From positions 124,001 through 188,000 of the forward strand of contig NZ_JABBYO010000012.1 of assembly GCF_012958305.1 (NCBI RefSeq): a stretch of 64,000 bases of DNA, read 5' to 3'. The translations under genes were made by a program, and so were the position numbers. Positions within the stretch are counted from its first letter, which is position 1. Each line of letters opens with the position of its first letter. Below the pieces are notes generated by a model. That model saw only the letters and a list, made by a program, of their open reading frames with translations, did not search any database and was not told where the DNA came from. Below are positions 41,611-51,935 of this stretch, piece by piece. Source of the DNA: Tautonia rosea (lineage in GTDB: Bacteria; Planctomycetota; Planctomycetia; Isosphaerales; Isosphaeraceae).

Positions 41611-43251
41611 TCATCGGACCCGCGTGGTTCCGCCGAGCCCCGGCGGTCGAATCACGACGATCGGCTGAGGCTCAGGCGCTTCATTCTGCCGTTTGAGCCG
41701 ATAAATCGCCAGGCAATCGTACGGAGGGACCTGGACATGCCAGTGCTTCAGGTCTTCCGAAGGGAACAGCCCCTCGACTCTCAGAATCACATCTTTGCCC
41801 GGTGTACCGACCACGTAACCGCCCCCGGTCAGATGCTGCCGGATCAGGCGATCACGTCCTGGACCGTCAAAGGATTCCAGGGACCCCGGCTCGATCTCCG
41901 GCCGGGTGCTCAGGAAAAACTGGAGCGGGCGGTAGGTCCACCAGTCTTCTCCCAGGACCACGGTCCGCTCTGGCACCGCGAGCCCCGCGGTGCGGGCCGC
42001 ATCGAGGTCGCGTTTGACAATCTTCGCCGCCCAAGCTTTCGGATCGACGGCCTCGGTTCGCAAGGTCCAGAGGGATTCCTGCCCCTGGTGGACGCTCATC
42101 AGGTGATCCAGATAATGAACCTTGAATCCAAGCAAAAGCACCCAGGCCAGACCGATCATCCCAGCCATCTGGGTTCGAAACGCGACCGTCTTCCATCCTC
42201 CTTCGGGCATCACGAGCATCGCCCGTAGGCAGCACGCCACCGCTAGGACCGAAGGCGCGACCAGATACAACCCGTACCGCACGAAATACGGTCGTAAGAT
42301 GTCCGGCCCCGTCACCAGGTGCATTCCGCAAAGCGAGAGGATCAGGCCGCCAATCAAGGCCAGACGATCCCAACGCTTCTGTTTCCAGAGGCACCACGAA
42401 CCGAACGCGAGGATCGATCCGAAGCCAAACCAGAAGGTCCGGTCAAAGCTCAGCGAGGTTTCCGTCGGGCCGACCTCGCAAAATCCCATGAGCAATCGTT
42501 CATATCGAAGGAAATAGAGTGGCCAGTCGCTCGGGCCGAAGCCATAGGTTTGATACGTCCACTGAATCGTCGATCGGCCGCGAGTGAGCAGGACCAATGG
42601 GCCGATCACCGCCATCGCCCCCCAGGTGGTGATCGCCAGGCTTCTCCAGCGGGCCGTCGAGTCGGTTACGGTGCGTTCCAGGAGCTTCGCCAGCAGGACA
42701 AGACCGAGCGCGGGAAGCAGGAACAAGTACGTCGGATGAACGTAATAACACAAGAGAAACGCAAGCGCGAGACCAAGCCGATGTCCCCTGAAGGCCGCGG
42801 CCAGGGCGATCACCCCGACCAGGGGATTCCAGGCCGGCTCGGCACCGATTCGGCACTCGGCAATCGCGACTGGAAGCACGGCCAACAGGGTCGCGCCGAT
42901 GATCGCCGTGGGTCGGTCAAGCGATCGCTTCCAGAGGCTGTATGCCGCGATCACCGCGAGAATCCCCGCCAGCGCTCCCGGAATCTTGATCACATAGCTT
43001 GAGGGGCCCAGCAGCCAGTACAGAGGAACCTCGGTCCCCAGAACGAGGAAGTTGATCACATTCCCCGACGCCGTTTTCGAGGCAATCGCCTCACCGGCCA
43101 GCAGCTTGGCGGCCTGTACGCCGTAGAAGGCCTCATCACCGTTGGGGGCCGGCATCGTCAGGCTGGAAACCCGAAACCAGATCGCCAGCGCGAACAAGGG
43201 GACGAGGGGGGCGACGGCCAGCAGCGCCGGGAGCTTCGACCGGGCCAGCAT
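41611..43251 (-). CDS. GT39/ArnT-like membrane glycosyltransferase candidate
   Basis: A 546-residue polytopic membrane protein with about ten helices. The first extracytoplasmic loop has PAPNGDEAFYGVQAAKLLAG, containing an Asp-Glu pair as in protein mannosyltransferase/ArnT-type GT-C enzymes that use polyprenyl-phosphate sugars. The C-terminal 130 residues form a soluble domain (LRTEAVDPKAWAAKIVKRDL onward). Donor and acceptor are unknown. ATG 43251 has a GAGG about 9 nt upstream. It is the last gene before the arginine cluster on this strand but has no evident link to it. Confidence 0.7.
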   Translation of the reverse strand: MLARSKLPALLAVAPLVPLFALAIWFRVSSLTMPAPNGDEAFYGVQAAKLLAGEAIASKTASGNVINFLVLGTEVPLYWLLGPSSYVIKIPGALAGILAVIAAYSLWKRSLDRPTAIIGATLLAVLPVAIAECRIGAEPAWNPLVGVIALAAAFRGHRLGLALAFLLCYYVHPTYLFLLPALGLVLLAKLLERTVTDSTARWRSLAITTWGAMAVIGPLVLLTRGRSTIQWTYQTYGFGPSDWPLYFLRYERLLMGFCEVGPTETSLSFDRTFWFGFGSILAFGSWCLWKQKRWDRLALIGGLILSLCGMHLVTGPDILRPYFVRYGLYLVAPSVLAVACCLRAMLVMPEGGWKTVAFRTQMAGMIGLAWVLLLGFKVHYLDHLMSVHQGQESLWTLRTEAVDPKAWAAKIVKRDLDAARTAGLAVPERTVVLGEDWWTYRPLQFFLSTRPEIEPGSLESFDGPGRDRLIRQHLTGGGYVVGTPGKDVILRVEGLFPSEDLKHWHVQVPPYDCLAIYRLKRQNEAPEPQPIVVIRPPGLGGTTRVR

Positions 43252-43355
43252 AAGCGGAATCCTCCGTGACGAGCATTCCCGGCGCGGACTCCGCAGCTCG
43301 GGGCCGAGACGAATAGGCGGGCGGATTCTTGCCCGATCCGGACCGCCCGTCAACG

Positions 43356-44300
43356 TCAACCCCGGTTGCCTCCAGGCGTGCCCTCTCCCTCCATCAGGTG
43401 CAAGAGCAACGCTTTTTGGAAGTGCAAGCGGTTTGCGGCCTGGGGAACGACAAGGCTTTGCGGCCCGTCGATCACCTCAGCGGTCACTTCTTCTCCCCGG
43501 TGTGCGGGCAGACAGTGGAGGAAGATTGCGTTCGGTCGCGCCTGGCTCATCAAGGCCGCATCGACCCGATACGGCTCGAAGGTCTTGCAGCGGATCTCCG
43601 CCTCATCTTCCTGCCCCATACTGGTCCAGACGTCGGTGTATACCACATCAGCGGCCGAGACGGCGTCGGCCGGATCGTGGGTTTCCTCAAGAGGGACGCC
43701 GGGGAACTGAGTGGCGAACCGGCGCCGGAAGTCGTCGGGGAAGGCATACCCGTTCGGGCAGGCCAGGATGAAGCGCATTCCGCTCAGGGCGGAGGCCACC
43801 GCGAGCGATCGGGCCACGTTGTTTCCGTCTCCCACGAACGCCAAGGTCACTCCTTCCAGACCGCCGCATGCCTCGCGGATCGTCAGGAGGTCGCTCATGG
43901 CCTGGCATGGGTGATCCGAGTCGGTCAGTGCGTTGATGATCGGAATTTCGGCATGTTGGGCCAGTTCTTCGATGAGATCCTGCGAGAAGGTCCGTACGGC
44001 CAGCGCATCGACATACTGGCTGATGACCCGAGCAAAGTCGGTCACAGGTTCCCGAACTCCGATCCCCACATCCTTGCCGGTCATGTAGATGGACGAACCG
44101 CCCAGATGGGTCATCGCCGTCTCGAATGAGATTCGGGTGCGCATCGACGGCTTGTCAAAGACCAGGCCGAGCATCTGGCCGGCCAGCCGAGGGGAGCGCA
44201 GGCCGCGATTCCCTTCTCGCTTCAACGCGATCGCCTGGTCGAGCAAGAGCCGAACCTCGTCGGCCTTGAGGTCGAACAACTCGATGAAATGACGGGGCAT
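43356..44300 (-). CDS. argF: Ornithine carbamoyltransferase
   Basis: A 314-residue enzyme that condenses ornithine with carbamoyl phosphate to citrulline. The carbamoyl-phosphate loop is KPSMRTRISFE (the common form is STRTR; here the second residue is Met). The ornithine side shows DSDHPCQAMSDLLT, DVWTSMGQE and FLHCLPAHRGEEV with the catalytic Cys in HCLPAHR. All key arginines and histidines are present, so activity is expected. It is the last of three arginine genes (argB, argD, argF) on this strand, 69 nt after argD. Confidence 0.95.
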   Translation of the reverse strand: MPRHFIELFDLKADEVRLLLDQAIALKREGNRGLRSPRLAGQMLGLVFDKPSMRTRISFETAMTHLGGSSIYMTGKDVGIGVREPVTDFARVISQYVDALAVRTFSQDLIEELAQHAEIPIINALTDSDHPCQAMSDLLTIREACGGLEGVTLAFVGDGNNVARSLAVASALSGMRFILACPNGYAFPDDFRRRFATQFPGVPLEETHDPADAVSAADVVYTDVWTSMGQEDEAEIRCKTFEPYRVDAALMSQARPNAIFLHCLPAHRGEEVTAEVIDGPQSLVVPQAANRLHFQKALLLHLMEGEGTPGGNRG

Positions 44301-44369
44301 GGACGGGACACTCCGGTCGGCCGCTCGTGGAGGCGAGCGGCTTCGGCTTCGGCTCGCGATCCCGGGCGA

Positions 44370-45578
44370 TCAGGATCGCAGTTCGCGGATGACCTCGGCG
44401 ATGACCTCGAACCCGTCGTCCAGTTGCTCGTCGGTCAGCGTCAGCGACGGCAAGAGGCGGACGACGGTTCCCTGGGTTGCGTTGATCAACACGCGGCGCT
44501 CCAGGCATCCGGAGACGACGGGAGAGGCATCGACCGTCAGCTCAACACCGATCATCACCCCCTGGGTTCGGATCTCCCGGATCAAGTCCGGCCGCTCGGT
44601 TCGGAGGCGTTCGAAGTGGGATCGGAATCGCTGCCCAATCTGCGGGCCGCGCTCGAGAAGGCCTTCGACCTCGATCGTCTCAATCGTTGCCAGGCCTGCC
44701 CGGCAGGCGATCGGGTTGCCTCCGAAGGTGCTCGCGTGCATTCCGGGTCGCAGCGAGGGAGCGACCTCGGTCGAGGCGATCATCACGCCACAGGCGACGC
44801 CGCCGGCCAGAGCCTTGGCGCAGGTCAGCACGTCGGGCGTGATGTTCGCATGTTGATAGGCGAACCAGCTTCCGGTCCGTCCGAGCCCGGTCTGGACCTC
44901 ATCGAGCATGAGCAAGGCACCGCGATCGCTGCAGAGTTTGCGGAGACCTGCCAGGTAGCCGGAAGACGGGATATTGACTCCCCCTTCCCCCTGGATCGGC
45001 TCGACCAGGACGGCTGCCGTCTGTTCGTCGATGGCGTCGGACGCGGCGGCTAGGTCGTTGTAAGGAATGTACTTGAAGCCGGGCAACATCGGCCCGCAAC
45101 CTTCGTGGTACTTCGGCTGGGCGGTCGCCGATAGTGCAGCGAAGGTCCGGCCGTGGAAGCCGTGGGTCATGGTGATGATTGTCGACCGGTTCGACTTCGA
45201 CCCGTGCAGGCGGGCGAGCTTGATGGCCGCTTCGTTCGCCTCAGCCCCGCTGTTGCAGAAGAAGCACTGGCCGCCGAACGATCGCTCTGAAAGGGCCTGG
45301 GCAAACGCCCCCTGAGCCTCCATGTACCAGGTGTTCGGCACGTGGATCAGGGTGCCCACCTGATCACGGACTGCCTCCACCACCCGGGGAGGGCAGTGGC
45401 CGAGCACGTTGCAGCCCCATCCGGGAAAAAGGTCGAGGTATCGGTTCCCCTCGGCGTCCCAGATGTGCGAGCCTTCGCCGCGCACCAGGCTGACCGGGAA
45501 GCGGCGGTAGTTGCCGATCACGTAGCGGTCGAACTGCTCGATCGTTTCGGCCGAACTGGGGTGGGAAACGTGGGCCAC
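44370..45578 (-). CDS. argD: Acetylornithine aminotransferase
   Basis: A 402-residue class III PLP transaminase converting N-acetylglutamate semialdehyde and glutamate to N-acetylornithine. Landmarks are LVRGEGSHIWDAEGNRYLDL, FFCNSGAEANEAAIKLAR, MTHGFHGRT, LMLDEVQTGLGRTG (PLP-contacting Asp) and the Schiff-base Lys in LTCAKALAGGV, followed by THASTFGGNPIAC-like MHASTFGGNPIAC. Length is typical. Between argB and argF; the 171-nt gap to argB may hold its own promoter. Confidence 0.94.
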   Translation of the reverse strand: MAHVSHPSSAETIEQFDRYVIGNYRRFPVSLVRGEGSHIWDAEGNRYLDLFPGWGCNVLGHCPPRVVEAVRDQVGTLIHVPNTWYMEAQGAFAQALSERSFGGQCFFCNSGAEANEAAIKLARLHGSKSNRSTIITMTHGFHGRTFAALSATAQPKYHEGCGPMLPGFKYIPYNDLAAASDAIDEQTAAVLVEPIQGEGGVNIPSSGYLAGLRKLCSDRGALLMLDEVQTGLGRTGSWFAYQHANITPDVLTCAKALAGGVACGVMIASTEVAPSLRPGMHASTFGGNPIACRAGLATIETIEVEGLLERGPQIGQRFRSHFERLRTERPDLIREIRTQGVMIGVELTVDASPVVSGCLERRVLINATQGTVVRLLPSLTLTDEQLDDGFEVIAEVIRELRS

Positions 45579-45749
45579 AGGTCCAGCTCCAATGCGCTGA
45601 ACCAGCGGCGCGACGCCAGTTCAGCAAGCGAGGGATAACGCGTTGATCGTGAATCGAATCGCAAACAGCTCGCACCAACGAGCGGACGAGGAATCGGGCG
45701 GTGAGGTTCGCCTCGGTCCGATTCTGGGTTGACCACGAGGCAAGCTGAA

Positions 45750-46697
45750 CTATCGGGCCGAGGCGGTTGCCAACGGAACTCGACGGCTGGCTCCTGCCGA
45801 GGCAATCTCGGTCCCGATTCCTCGGTCGGTGAAAATTTCGAGGAGCAAAGCGTGCGGCAAGCGCCCGTCGATGATGTGGACCTTGCGCACCCCTGCTTCC
45901 AGGCTTTCCAGGCACGCGTCGACCTTCGGAATCATCCCTCGATCAATGATCCCCTGTTCAATCAACGTACGGCAACCGTCAGGCGTGAGCCCTTCGATCA
46001 GGCTGTCCGGATCGTTTCGATCACGCAAAATGCCTGGCATGTCGGTCAGAAACACCAGTTTCTCGGCCTTCAGATGCCGGGCGACGGCTGCCGCGGCGGT
46101 GTCGGCGTTGACATTCAAGAGACCGTGATCCTCCTGGCAAATGGCCAGCGAGGGCAAGACCGGCACAATCCCGGCCAGGCAAAGGTTCTCGATGGTCATG
46201 GTGTCGACGTCCACGACCTCGCCCACCCGCCCCAGGTCGATCGGGGCCTGATCGTCGCCGCTGAGGCTCATTCGAGTCCCAAGCAGACAGCAGGTTGTCC
46301 GGGGGTGTAATGCCGCGGCCCGGCCACCGTATTTGTTGATGTGGCGCACGGTGTCGGCATTGACGCCATCGATCAGCACGTCGGCGACGATCCCCAGCGT
46401 GGCCTCGTCGGTGTATCGCCGCCCTTGAACGAACTTCGGTTCCAGGCCCGCCTTTTGCATCGCTGCTGAGATCGCCTTGCCGCCGCCATGCACCACCACC
46501 GGACGCAAGCCGACGGTTTGCATGAAGACCACATCGACCAGCAAGGCTCGCAACGTCTCCGGCTCCTCCATCACCGATCCGCCCAACTTGATGACGGTGA
46601 ACCGGTTATGGAACTTGCGGATGTAGCCCAATGCCTCAATCAAGACGTCGGCCTTGCGGATCGCTTCCTCATGCACCACGCTGAGCCCTCGACACAT
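45750..46697 (-). CDS. argB: Acetylglutamate kinase
   Basis: A 315-residue amino-acid kinase that phosphorylates N-acetylglutamate, usually the feedback-controlled step. Segments are FTVIKLGGSVMEEPE (phosphate-binding), RPVVVHGGGKAISAAM (substrate loop), QGRRYTDEATLGIV, NVNADTAAAAVARHL and KLVFLTDMPGIL. The N-terminal extension (about 25 residues, VLIEALGYIRKFHNR) resembles the helix by which arginine-sensitive kinases form hexamers, so arginine inhibition is plausible. First gene of the argB-argD-argF group, divergent from the zinc-ribbon-like membrane protein with 68 nt between starts. Confidence 0.94.
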   Translation of the reverse strand: MCRGLSVVHEEAIRKADVLIEALGYIRKFHNRFTVIKLGGSVMEEPETLRALLVDVVFMQTVGLRPVVVHGGGKAISAAMQKAGLEPKFVQGRRYTDEATLGIVADVLIDGVNADTVRHINKYGGRAAALHPRTTCCLLGTRMSLSGDDQAPIDLGRVGEVVDVDTMTIENLCLAGIVPVLPSLAICQEDHGLLNVNADTAAAAVARHLKAEKLVFLTDMPGILRDRNDPDSLIEGLTPDGCRTLIEQGIIDRGMIPKVDACLESLEAGVRKVHIIDGRLPHALLLEIFTDRGIGTEIASAGASRRVPLATASAR

Positions 46698-46765
46698 GTA
46701 CCGTTGCTGTCACCGAATCGAGAAGTCCTGATTGTCCGTCACGACACCCGCCTTGTAAAGTGGTT

Positions 46766-47314
46766 ATGCAGCAAGCCGTCCCATCCCTTCGATTGATCTC
46801 CGAATCGACCGTTGACCGATCGCAGGCCATCGAGCGCAGGGGAGTCGCGTTCGTGGAGCAAGCCGCACCCCCACCGCCGACCCTCGATCCAGAATTTCGC
46901 CCACACCTGTCCGATCGGTCCTTGCCGAGAGTCGTGCATCCCGGTTCTTACCGGCGCATCCTGGCGAACCCGTTTCTCGGGTTCCTTGGGATCGGGCTCT
47001 GGGTCGCCGCGTTCCGCCAGGTGTTGGTGATTCGGACCGATCCCCCTGCTCTGTTCCTGGCCTTCGTCGTGCTTCCGGCTTTGGCGGTCATTGTTCTCCC
47101 AAGGCTCTTTCGTTATCACTGCCTCGATTGCGGCCGGTCGGGCCGACTTGGACGATGGAAACACCACGTCTGCCCGACTGTCGCGTTGCGGATTGTCGAG
47201 GGTCGCCCCCGCCGGTTTCGAGGCCCGGGGCCCCTGCTTCAGATGTTTTTCTGGGGCGTTCTGCTTGCGGTCGTGCTGTCGCTCGCAAACCTCGCGGGCC
47301 TGACCTTGCGTTGA
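46766..47314 (+). CDS. Small membrane protein with Cys/His (zinc-ribbon-like) loop
   Basis: Up to 182 residues. Two hydrophobic segments (about 70-108) are followed by [20 protein letters not shown] with a CxxC pair, two histidines and a further Cys shortly after in HVCP, a likely metal-binding knuckle, and a C-terminal helix ([15 protein letters not shown]). Function is unknown. The start is uncertain: ATG 46766 lacks a clear site, while GTG 46853 has AGGGGAG about 9 nt upstream and starts at VEQAAPPPP. It precedes metH with a 227-nt gap. Confidence 0.6.
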   Translation: MQQAVPSLRLISESTVDRSQAIERRGVAFVEQAAPPPPTLDPEFRPHLSDRSLPRVVHPGSYRRILANPFLGFLGIGLWVAAFRQVLVIRTDPPALFLAFVVLPALAVIVLPRLFRYHCLDCGRSGRLGRWKHHVCPTVALRIVEGRPRRFRGPGPLLQMFFWGVLLAVVLSLANLAGLTLR

Positions 47315-47541
47315 CAGCCCAGCGGCCCAGGTCGGATACTAAGGTGTTTTACAGGAACGAAACGCCTGCCGCCCTGAACTCCGGTCAGGCCGAGGTGTCT
47401 CTCACGCAGGTTTTGCCTCGTGCTGAGATGTCCCCGGTGGCCCCCTCGTCTCTCACGGTGACGATCAGAACGGGCCTTTCCCTCCGCCTCCGCCTGTTTG
47501 CAACTGGCCCGCGTCCCCCTGCCCCGAGGATCGATCTCACG

Positions 47542-50500
47542 ATGTCCCATGCCGAGCGTATCGACACCAAAGCCATCCTGGAAGAACTGCTCGCCCAGCG
47601 CGTCCTGGTGCTCGACGGCGCAATGGGAACCATGATCCAGACCTACTCCTTGACGGAGGAGGACTTCCGGGGCGAGCGCTTCCGCGACCATCCGAAGGAT
47701 CTGAAGGGCTGCAACGATCTGCTCTCGATCACCCGTCCCGACGTCATCGCCGCGATCCATCGCGCCTATCTCGACGCCGGGGCCGACATCATCGAGACGA
47801 ATACCTTCGTCGCTAACCGTCTGACGATGGAGAACTACGGGCTCCAGGATCACTGCGTCGAGATCAACCGCGCGGCCGCCGAACTCGCTCGCCGCGTCGC
47901 CGACGAGGTCACGGCCCTGAACCCCGACAAGCCCCGCTTCGTCGCTGGCTCGCTCGGACCGACCGACAAAACCGCTTCCATCTCCCCAAAGGTCGAAGAT
48001 CCGGGCTACCGAGGCGTGACCTTCGACCAGCTTGTTGACGCCTACACCGAGGCCGTCGAGGGGCTGATCGCGGGCGGGGTCGACATCCTCTTCCCCGAAA
48101 CGAGCTTCGACACGCTGAACATGAAGGCGTGCCTGTACGCCATCGACCAGTACTTCGAACGTCACGGCATCCGTCTGCCGGTGATGGTCTCAGGGACGAT
48201 CACCGATAAGAGCGGTCGCACCCTCTCAGGGCAGACGATCGAGGCCTTCTGGCACTCCGTCTCGCACATGGATCTTCTCTCGGTCGGGATCAACTGCGCC
48301 CTTGGTGCCGATGAACTGCGACCGCACCTTGAAGCCCTGGCCAACGTCGCCACCTGTTATGTCAGCTCGCACCCGAACGCCGGAATGCCCGACGGCTTCG
48401 GCAACTTCGACGACCCCCCCGAGCACATGGCCGAGGTCATCGGCGAATTCGCCCGCAATGGCTGGCTGAACATCATCGGCGGCTGCTGCGGCACGACCCC
48501 GGAATACATCCGTCAGATCGCCCTGGCCGTCGAAGGGGCCAAGCCCCGCGTTCGTCCCAAATCAAAGCACTGGACGAGCCTCTCCGGTCAGGAACCGTTG
48601 ACGATCCGCCCCGACAGCGGATTCATCATGATCGGCGAGCGGACGAACATCACCGGCTCCCGCAAGTTCGCCCGTCTCATTCGAGAGGAAAACTACGACG
48701 AGGCCCTCGCCGTCGCCCGGGAACAGGTCGAGGGCGGCGCGAACATCCTCGACGTGAACATGGACGAAGGGCTGATCGACGGCCCAAAGGCCATGGCCCG
48801 ATTCCTCAACCTCCTGGCCGCTGAGCCCGACATCGCCCGCATCCCGGTGATGATCGACAGCTCCGACTTCAAGGTCATCGAGGCCGGACTCCGCTGCTGC
48901 CAGGGCAAGGCGATCGTCAACTCGATCAGCCTGAAGGAAGGGGAGGAGAAATTCCTCGAACAGGCTCGGATCGTCCGACGCTTCGGCGCGGCCGTTGTCG
49001 TCATGGCCTTCGACGAAACCGGCCAGGCCGTCGACAAGGAGAACAAGGTCGCCATCTGCGAACGGGCCTACGCGCTTCTGACCGAAGAGGTCGGATTTCC
49101 CCCTGAAGATATCATCTTCGATACCAACATCCTCACCGTTGGCACGGGGATCGAGGAGCACAACAACTACGCAGTCGAGTTCATCGAGGCCGTCCGCGAA
49201 CTGAAACAGCGTCTCCCCCTGGCCAAGACCTCCGGCGGCGTCTCCAACGTCTCCTTCTCCTACCGAGGCAACAATACCGTCCGCGAGGCGATGAACGCCG
49301 CCTTCCTCTACCATGCCATTCGCGCCGGGCTCGACATGGGGATCGTCAATCCCAGCCAGCTCGAAGTCTACGAGGAAATTGCCCCCGAACTCCGCGAGAA
49401 GGTCGAGGACGTTCTTCTTAACCGGCACCCCGACGCCGCCGACCGCCTCACCGAATTCGCCGAGTCGGTCAAGGATGCCGGAAAGAAGACGGCTGCCCAG
49501 GATCTTTCCTGGCGCGAGGCCTCGGTCGCCAAGCGGATCGAACATGCCTTGATTAAAGGCATTGTTGATTTTATTGAGGAAGACGCCGAGGAGGCCCGCC
49601 AGCACCTCGGCTCCCCTTTGAAGGTCATTGAAGGCCCTTTGATGGATGGCATGAACGTCGTCGGCGACCTGTTCGGCGCCGGCAAGATGTTCCTGCCTCA
49701 GGTCGTCAAGTCGGCCCGTGTGATGAAAAAGGCCGTGGCGTATCTCACCCCCTTCATGGAGGAGGAAAAACGCCTCGCCGGAGGGGTGCAGGTCCGCGGC
49801 AAGATTCTCATGGCGACGGTGAAAGGGGACGTCCACGACATCGGAAAGAACATCGTCGGCGTCGTCCTCGGCTGCAACGATTACGAGGTGATCGACCTCG
49901 GCGTCATGTGCCCGAGTGAAAAGATTCTTGCTGAAGCTAAGAAACATGGTGTGGACGTGATCGGCCTCTCCGGCCTGATTACCCCCTCACTCGACGAGAT
50001 GGTCCACGTCGCCAAGGAAATGCAGCGCGAGGGGTTCACCATCCCCTTGTTAATTGGCGGCGCGACGACCAGCCCAAAGCATACGGCCGTCAAGATTGCC
50101 CCGGCTTATAACAACCCGGTCGTTCACGTCAAGGACGCCTCCCGATCCGTCGGGGTCGTTGAGCGTCTCAGTCGTAAGGACGAATCTCGCAAGGAATACG
50201 TCGATCAGATTCAGGCCGCCCAGGAACAGGAACGGCAATCTTTCACCAAGCGTCGCGAACGGAACCTCGTCCCTTACGCCGAGGCCCTCCGCCGCCGCTT
50301 CCCGACTGACTGGGCGGCCGTCGACCTTCCCCGCCCGGAATTCTTCGGCCAAAAGATCATCGAGGAGATGCCGCTGGCCGACCTGGTCCCATTCATCGAC
50401 TGGTCCCCTTTCTTCTCCACCTGGGAGCTCAAAGGGAAATATCCGAAGATCTTCGAAGATCCTTATGTTGGCTCGGAGGCCCGCGACCTATTCGACAAGG

Positions 50501-51246
50501 CACAGGCCATGCTCGCCGAACTGATCAAGAACGGTGAGCTCAAGGCCCGAGCCGTCTACGGCTTCTTCCCTGCCAATTCCGAAGGAGATGACATTATCAT
50601 CTATTCGGATGAACAGCGATCTGCCGAAGTGTTCCGGTTCCATTGCCTCCGCCAGCAATGGCAGCGCCAGGGGCAGGAGCATTTCCGCTCACTGGCCGAC
50701 TACATCGCCCCGATCGAGTCGGGTCGGTTGGATGCGATTGGAGCCTTTGCCGTCACCGCCGGCCTCGGGATCGACCCGATTGTCTCTCGCTTCGAGGCCG
50801 ACCACGACGACTACAACGCCATCATGGTCAAGGCCCTCGCCGATCGCTTCGCCGAGGCCTTTGCCGAATCGCTCCACCGACAGGCCCGAATCGACTGGGG
50901 CTTCGGCCGGTCCGAGCACCTTTCGAACGACGACCTGATCGACGAGAAGTACCGCGGCATCCGTCCTGCGCCCGGCTATCCGGCATGCCCTGACCACACC
51001 GAGAAGGGCACGCTCTGGAAACTGCTCGACGTCGAGGCCGCCACCGGAATTCGTCTGACCGAGAGTTTCGCCATGTGGCCCGCTGCCTCAGTCTCCGGCC
51101 TCTATTTTGCTCATCCCGAGGCCCGCTACTTCGCCGTCGACATGATCACCCGAGACCAGGTCGAGGACTACGCCCGACGCAAGGGGATGACCCTCGCCGC
51201 GGCCGAACGCTGGCTCGCACCTAACCTGGCGTACGACCCGGATTGA
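47542..51246 (+). CDS. metH: Cobalamin-dependent methionine synthase
   Basis: A 1234-residue full-length MetH that transfers a methyl group from methyltetrahydrofolate to homocysteine via cobalamin. Domains in order: homocysteine-binding (1-330, zinc Cys pair at 315-316 in [11 protein letters not shown]), pterin-binding (about 350-630, [16 protein letters not shown]), cobalamin cap and binding (about 640-890, axial His765 in [17 protein letters not shown]) and the SAM-dependent reactivation domain (about 910-1230, [16 protein letters not shown]). All parts are intact. ATG 47542 opens [12 protein letters not shown]; a longer frame upstream lacks family similarity. The 227-nt leader shows no riboswitch I can identify. 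Confidence 0.96.
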   Translation: MSHAERIDTKAILEELLAQRVLVLDGAMGTMIQTYSLTEEDFRGERFRDHPKDLKGCNDLLSITRPDVIAAIHRAYLDAGADIIETNTFVANRLTMENYGLQDHCVEINRAAAELARRVADEVTALNPDKPRFVAGSLGPTDKTASISPKVEDPGYRGVTFDQLVDAYTEAVEGLIAGGVDILFPETSFDTLNMKACLYAIDQYFERHGIRLPVMVSGTITDKSGRTLSGQTIEAFWHSVSHMDLLSVGINCALGADELRPHLEALANVATCYVSSHPNAGMPDGFGNFDDPPEHMAEVIGEFARNGWLNIIGGCCGTTPEYIRQIALAVEGAKPRVRPKSKHWTSLSGQEPLTIRPDSGFIMIGERTNITGSRKFARLIREENYDEALAVAREQVEGGANILDVNMDEGLIDGPKAMARFLNLLAAEPDIARIPVMIDSSDFKVIEAGLRCCQGKAIVNSISLKEGEEKFLEQARIVRRFGAAVVVMAFDETGQAVDKENKVAICERAYALLTEEVGFPPEDIIFDTNILTVGTGIEEHNNYAVEFIEAVRELKQRLPLAKTSGGVSNVSFSYRGNNTVREAMNAAFLYHAIRAGLDMGIVNPSQLEVYEEIAPELREKVEDVLLNRHPDAADRLTEFAESVKDAGKKTAAQDLSWREASVAKRIEHALIKGIVDFIEEDAEEARQHLGSPLKVIEGPLMDGMNVVGDLFGAGKMFLPQVVKSARVMKKAVAYLTPFMEEEKRLAGGVQVRGKILMATVKGDVHDIGKNIVGVVLGCNDYEVIDLGVMCPSEKILAEAKKHGVDVIGLSGLITPSLDEMVHVAKEMQREGFTIPLLIGGATTSPKHTAVKIAPAYNNPVVHVKDASRSVGVVERLSRKDESRKEYVDQIQAAQEQERQSFTKRRERNLVPYAEALRRRFPTDWAAVDLPRPEFFGQKIIEEMPLADLVPFIDWSPFFSTWELKGKYPKIFEDPYVGSEARDLFDKAQAMLAELIKNGELKARAVYGFFPANSEGDDIIIYSDEQRSAEVFRFHCLRQQWQRQGQEHFRSLADYIAPIESGRLDAIGAFAVTAGLGIDPIVSRFEADHDDYNAIMVKALADRFAEAFAESLHRQARIDWGFGRSEHLSNDDLIDEKYRGIRPAPGYPACPDHTEKGTLWKLLDVEAATGIRLTESFAMWPAASVSGLYFAHPEARYFAVDMITRDQVEDYARRKGMTLAAAERWLAPNLAYDPD

Positions 51247-51267
51247 CCCCGACGGAGGTCCGTCCCC

Positions 51268-51849
51268 ATGACCCTACCTCCTGTTTCCTGGGACCGGATG
51301 ATCCGAGCCGTGGAGAAGGTTCGAGAGCGACTTCATCGAGCGGCTTCGGCCCTGGATCGCGCGGGGATTCCCTATGCCGTCGTTGGCGGCAATGCCGTGG
51401 CGGCGTGGGTGTCTCGGGTGGATGAGGCAGCCGTCCGCAACACCCAGGATGTCGATCTGCTGCTCGCCCGATCCGACCTCGACGCCGCGAAGGTCGCACT
51501 CGCCGAGGTTGGCTTTGTCTACCGTCACAGTTCCGGCATCGACATGTTCCTGGACGGACCCGGCGCCAAGGCACGCGACGCCCTCCACATCGTCTTCGCG
51601 GGCGAGAAGATCCGCGCCGATTACGCCCTGCCTGCCCCCGATGTGTCCCTTGCGGACGACGCCCCCGGCTTCCGTGTGCTTCAACTCGACGCCCTGGTCC
51701 AGATGAAGCTCACGTCCTTCCGAGATAAGGACCGGGTACACGTTCGGGATCTGATCGATGTCGGCCTCGTCGATGTCACCTGGCTCGATCGGCTCCCACC
51801 TCCGCTGGCCGACCGGCTCGCCGAACTGCTGGCCAACCCCGACGGCTGA
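51268..51849 (+). CDS. Nucleotidyltransferase-fold protein
   Basis: A 193-residue protein with the minimal nucleotidyltransferase pattern: helix turn GIPYAVVGGNAVAAW and the acidic pair in NTQDVDLLLARSDL (Asp-x-Asp). The rest (VLQLDALVQMKLTSFRDKDR, VHVRDLIDVGLVD) follows the layout of DUF6036/AbiEii-like nucleotidyltransferases. It could be a toxin-like or house-keeping transferase, but no antitoxin-like partner is adjacent. It starts 21 nt after the metH stop, so it is probably cotranscribed with metH. Followed by a stem-loop. Confidence 0.75.
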   Translation: MTLPPVSWDRMIRAVEKVRERLHRAASALDRAGIPYAVVGGNAVAAWVSRVDEAAVRNTQDVDLLLARSDLDAAKVALAEVGFVYRHSSGIDMFLDGPGAKARDALHIVFAGEKIRADYALPAPDVSLADDAPGFRVLQLDALVQMKLTSFRDKDRVHVRDLIDVGLVDVTWLDRLPPPLADRLAELLANPDG

Positions 51850-51860
51850 GTCGTTCTTCG

Positions 51861-51898
51861 TCGAAGGCCGGACGAGTCATCGCTCGCCCGGCCTTCGA
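51861..51898. terminator. Stem-loop between convergent genes (probable bidirectional terminator)
   Basis: An 11-bp stem (TCGAAGGCCGG 51861-51871 with CCGGCCTTCGA 51888-51898) continues after one mismatch as CGAG/CTCG, closing a 6-nt loop. No strong T-run follows on either strand, so efficiency is uncertain, but it lies exactly between converging genes. Confidence 0.5.
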
Positions 51899-51935
51899 AT
51901 TGTGCCTCAGGTTTAAATCAATCGGGAGAGAGCGA

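Noticed and set aside
47315-47541. Possible SAM, SAH or cobalamin riboswitch upstream of metH
   Set aside because: GGCCGAGG-like and hairpin-forming pieces are present, but the conserved cores of these classes could not be matched by eye; a covariance-model scan would decide.
48562-49947. A 461-codon minus-strand frame
   Set aside because: Lies wholly inside metH, opposite strand, with no family features.
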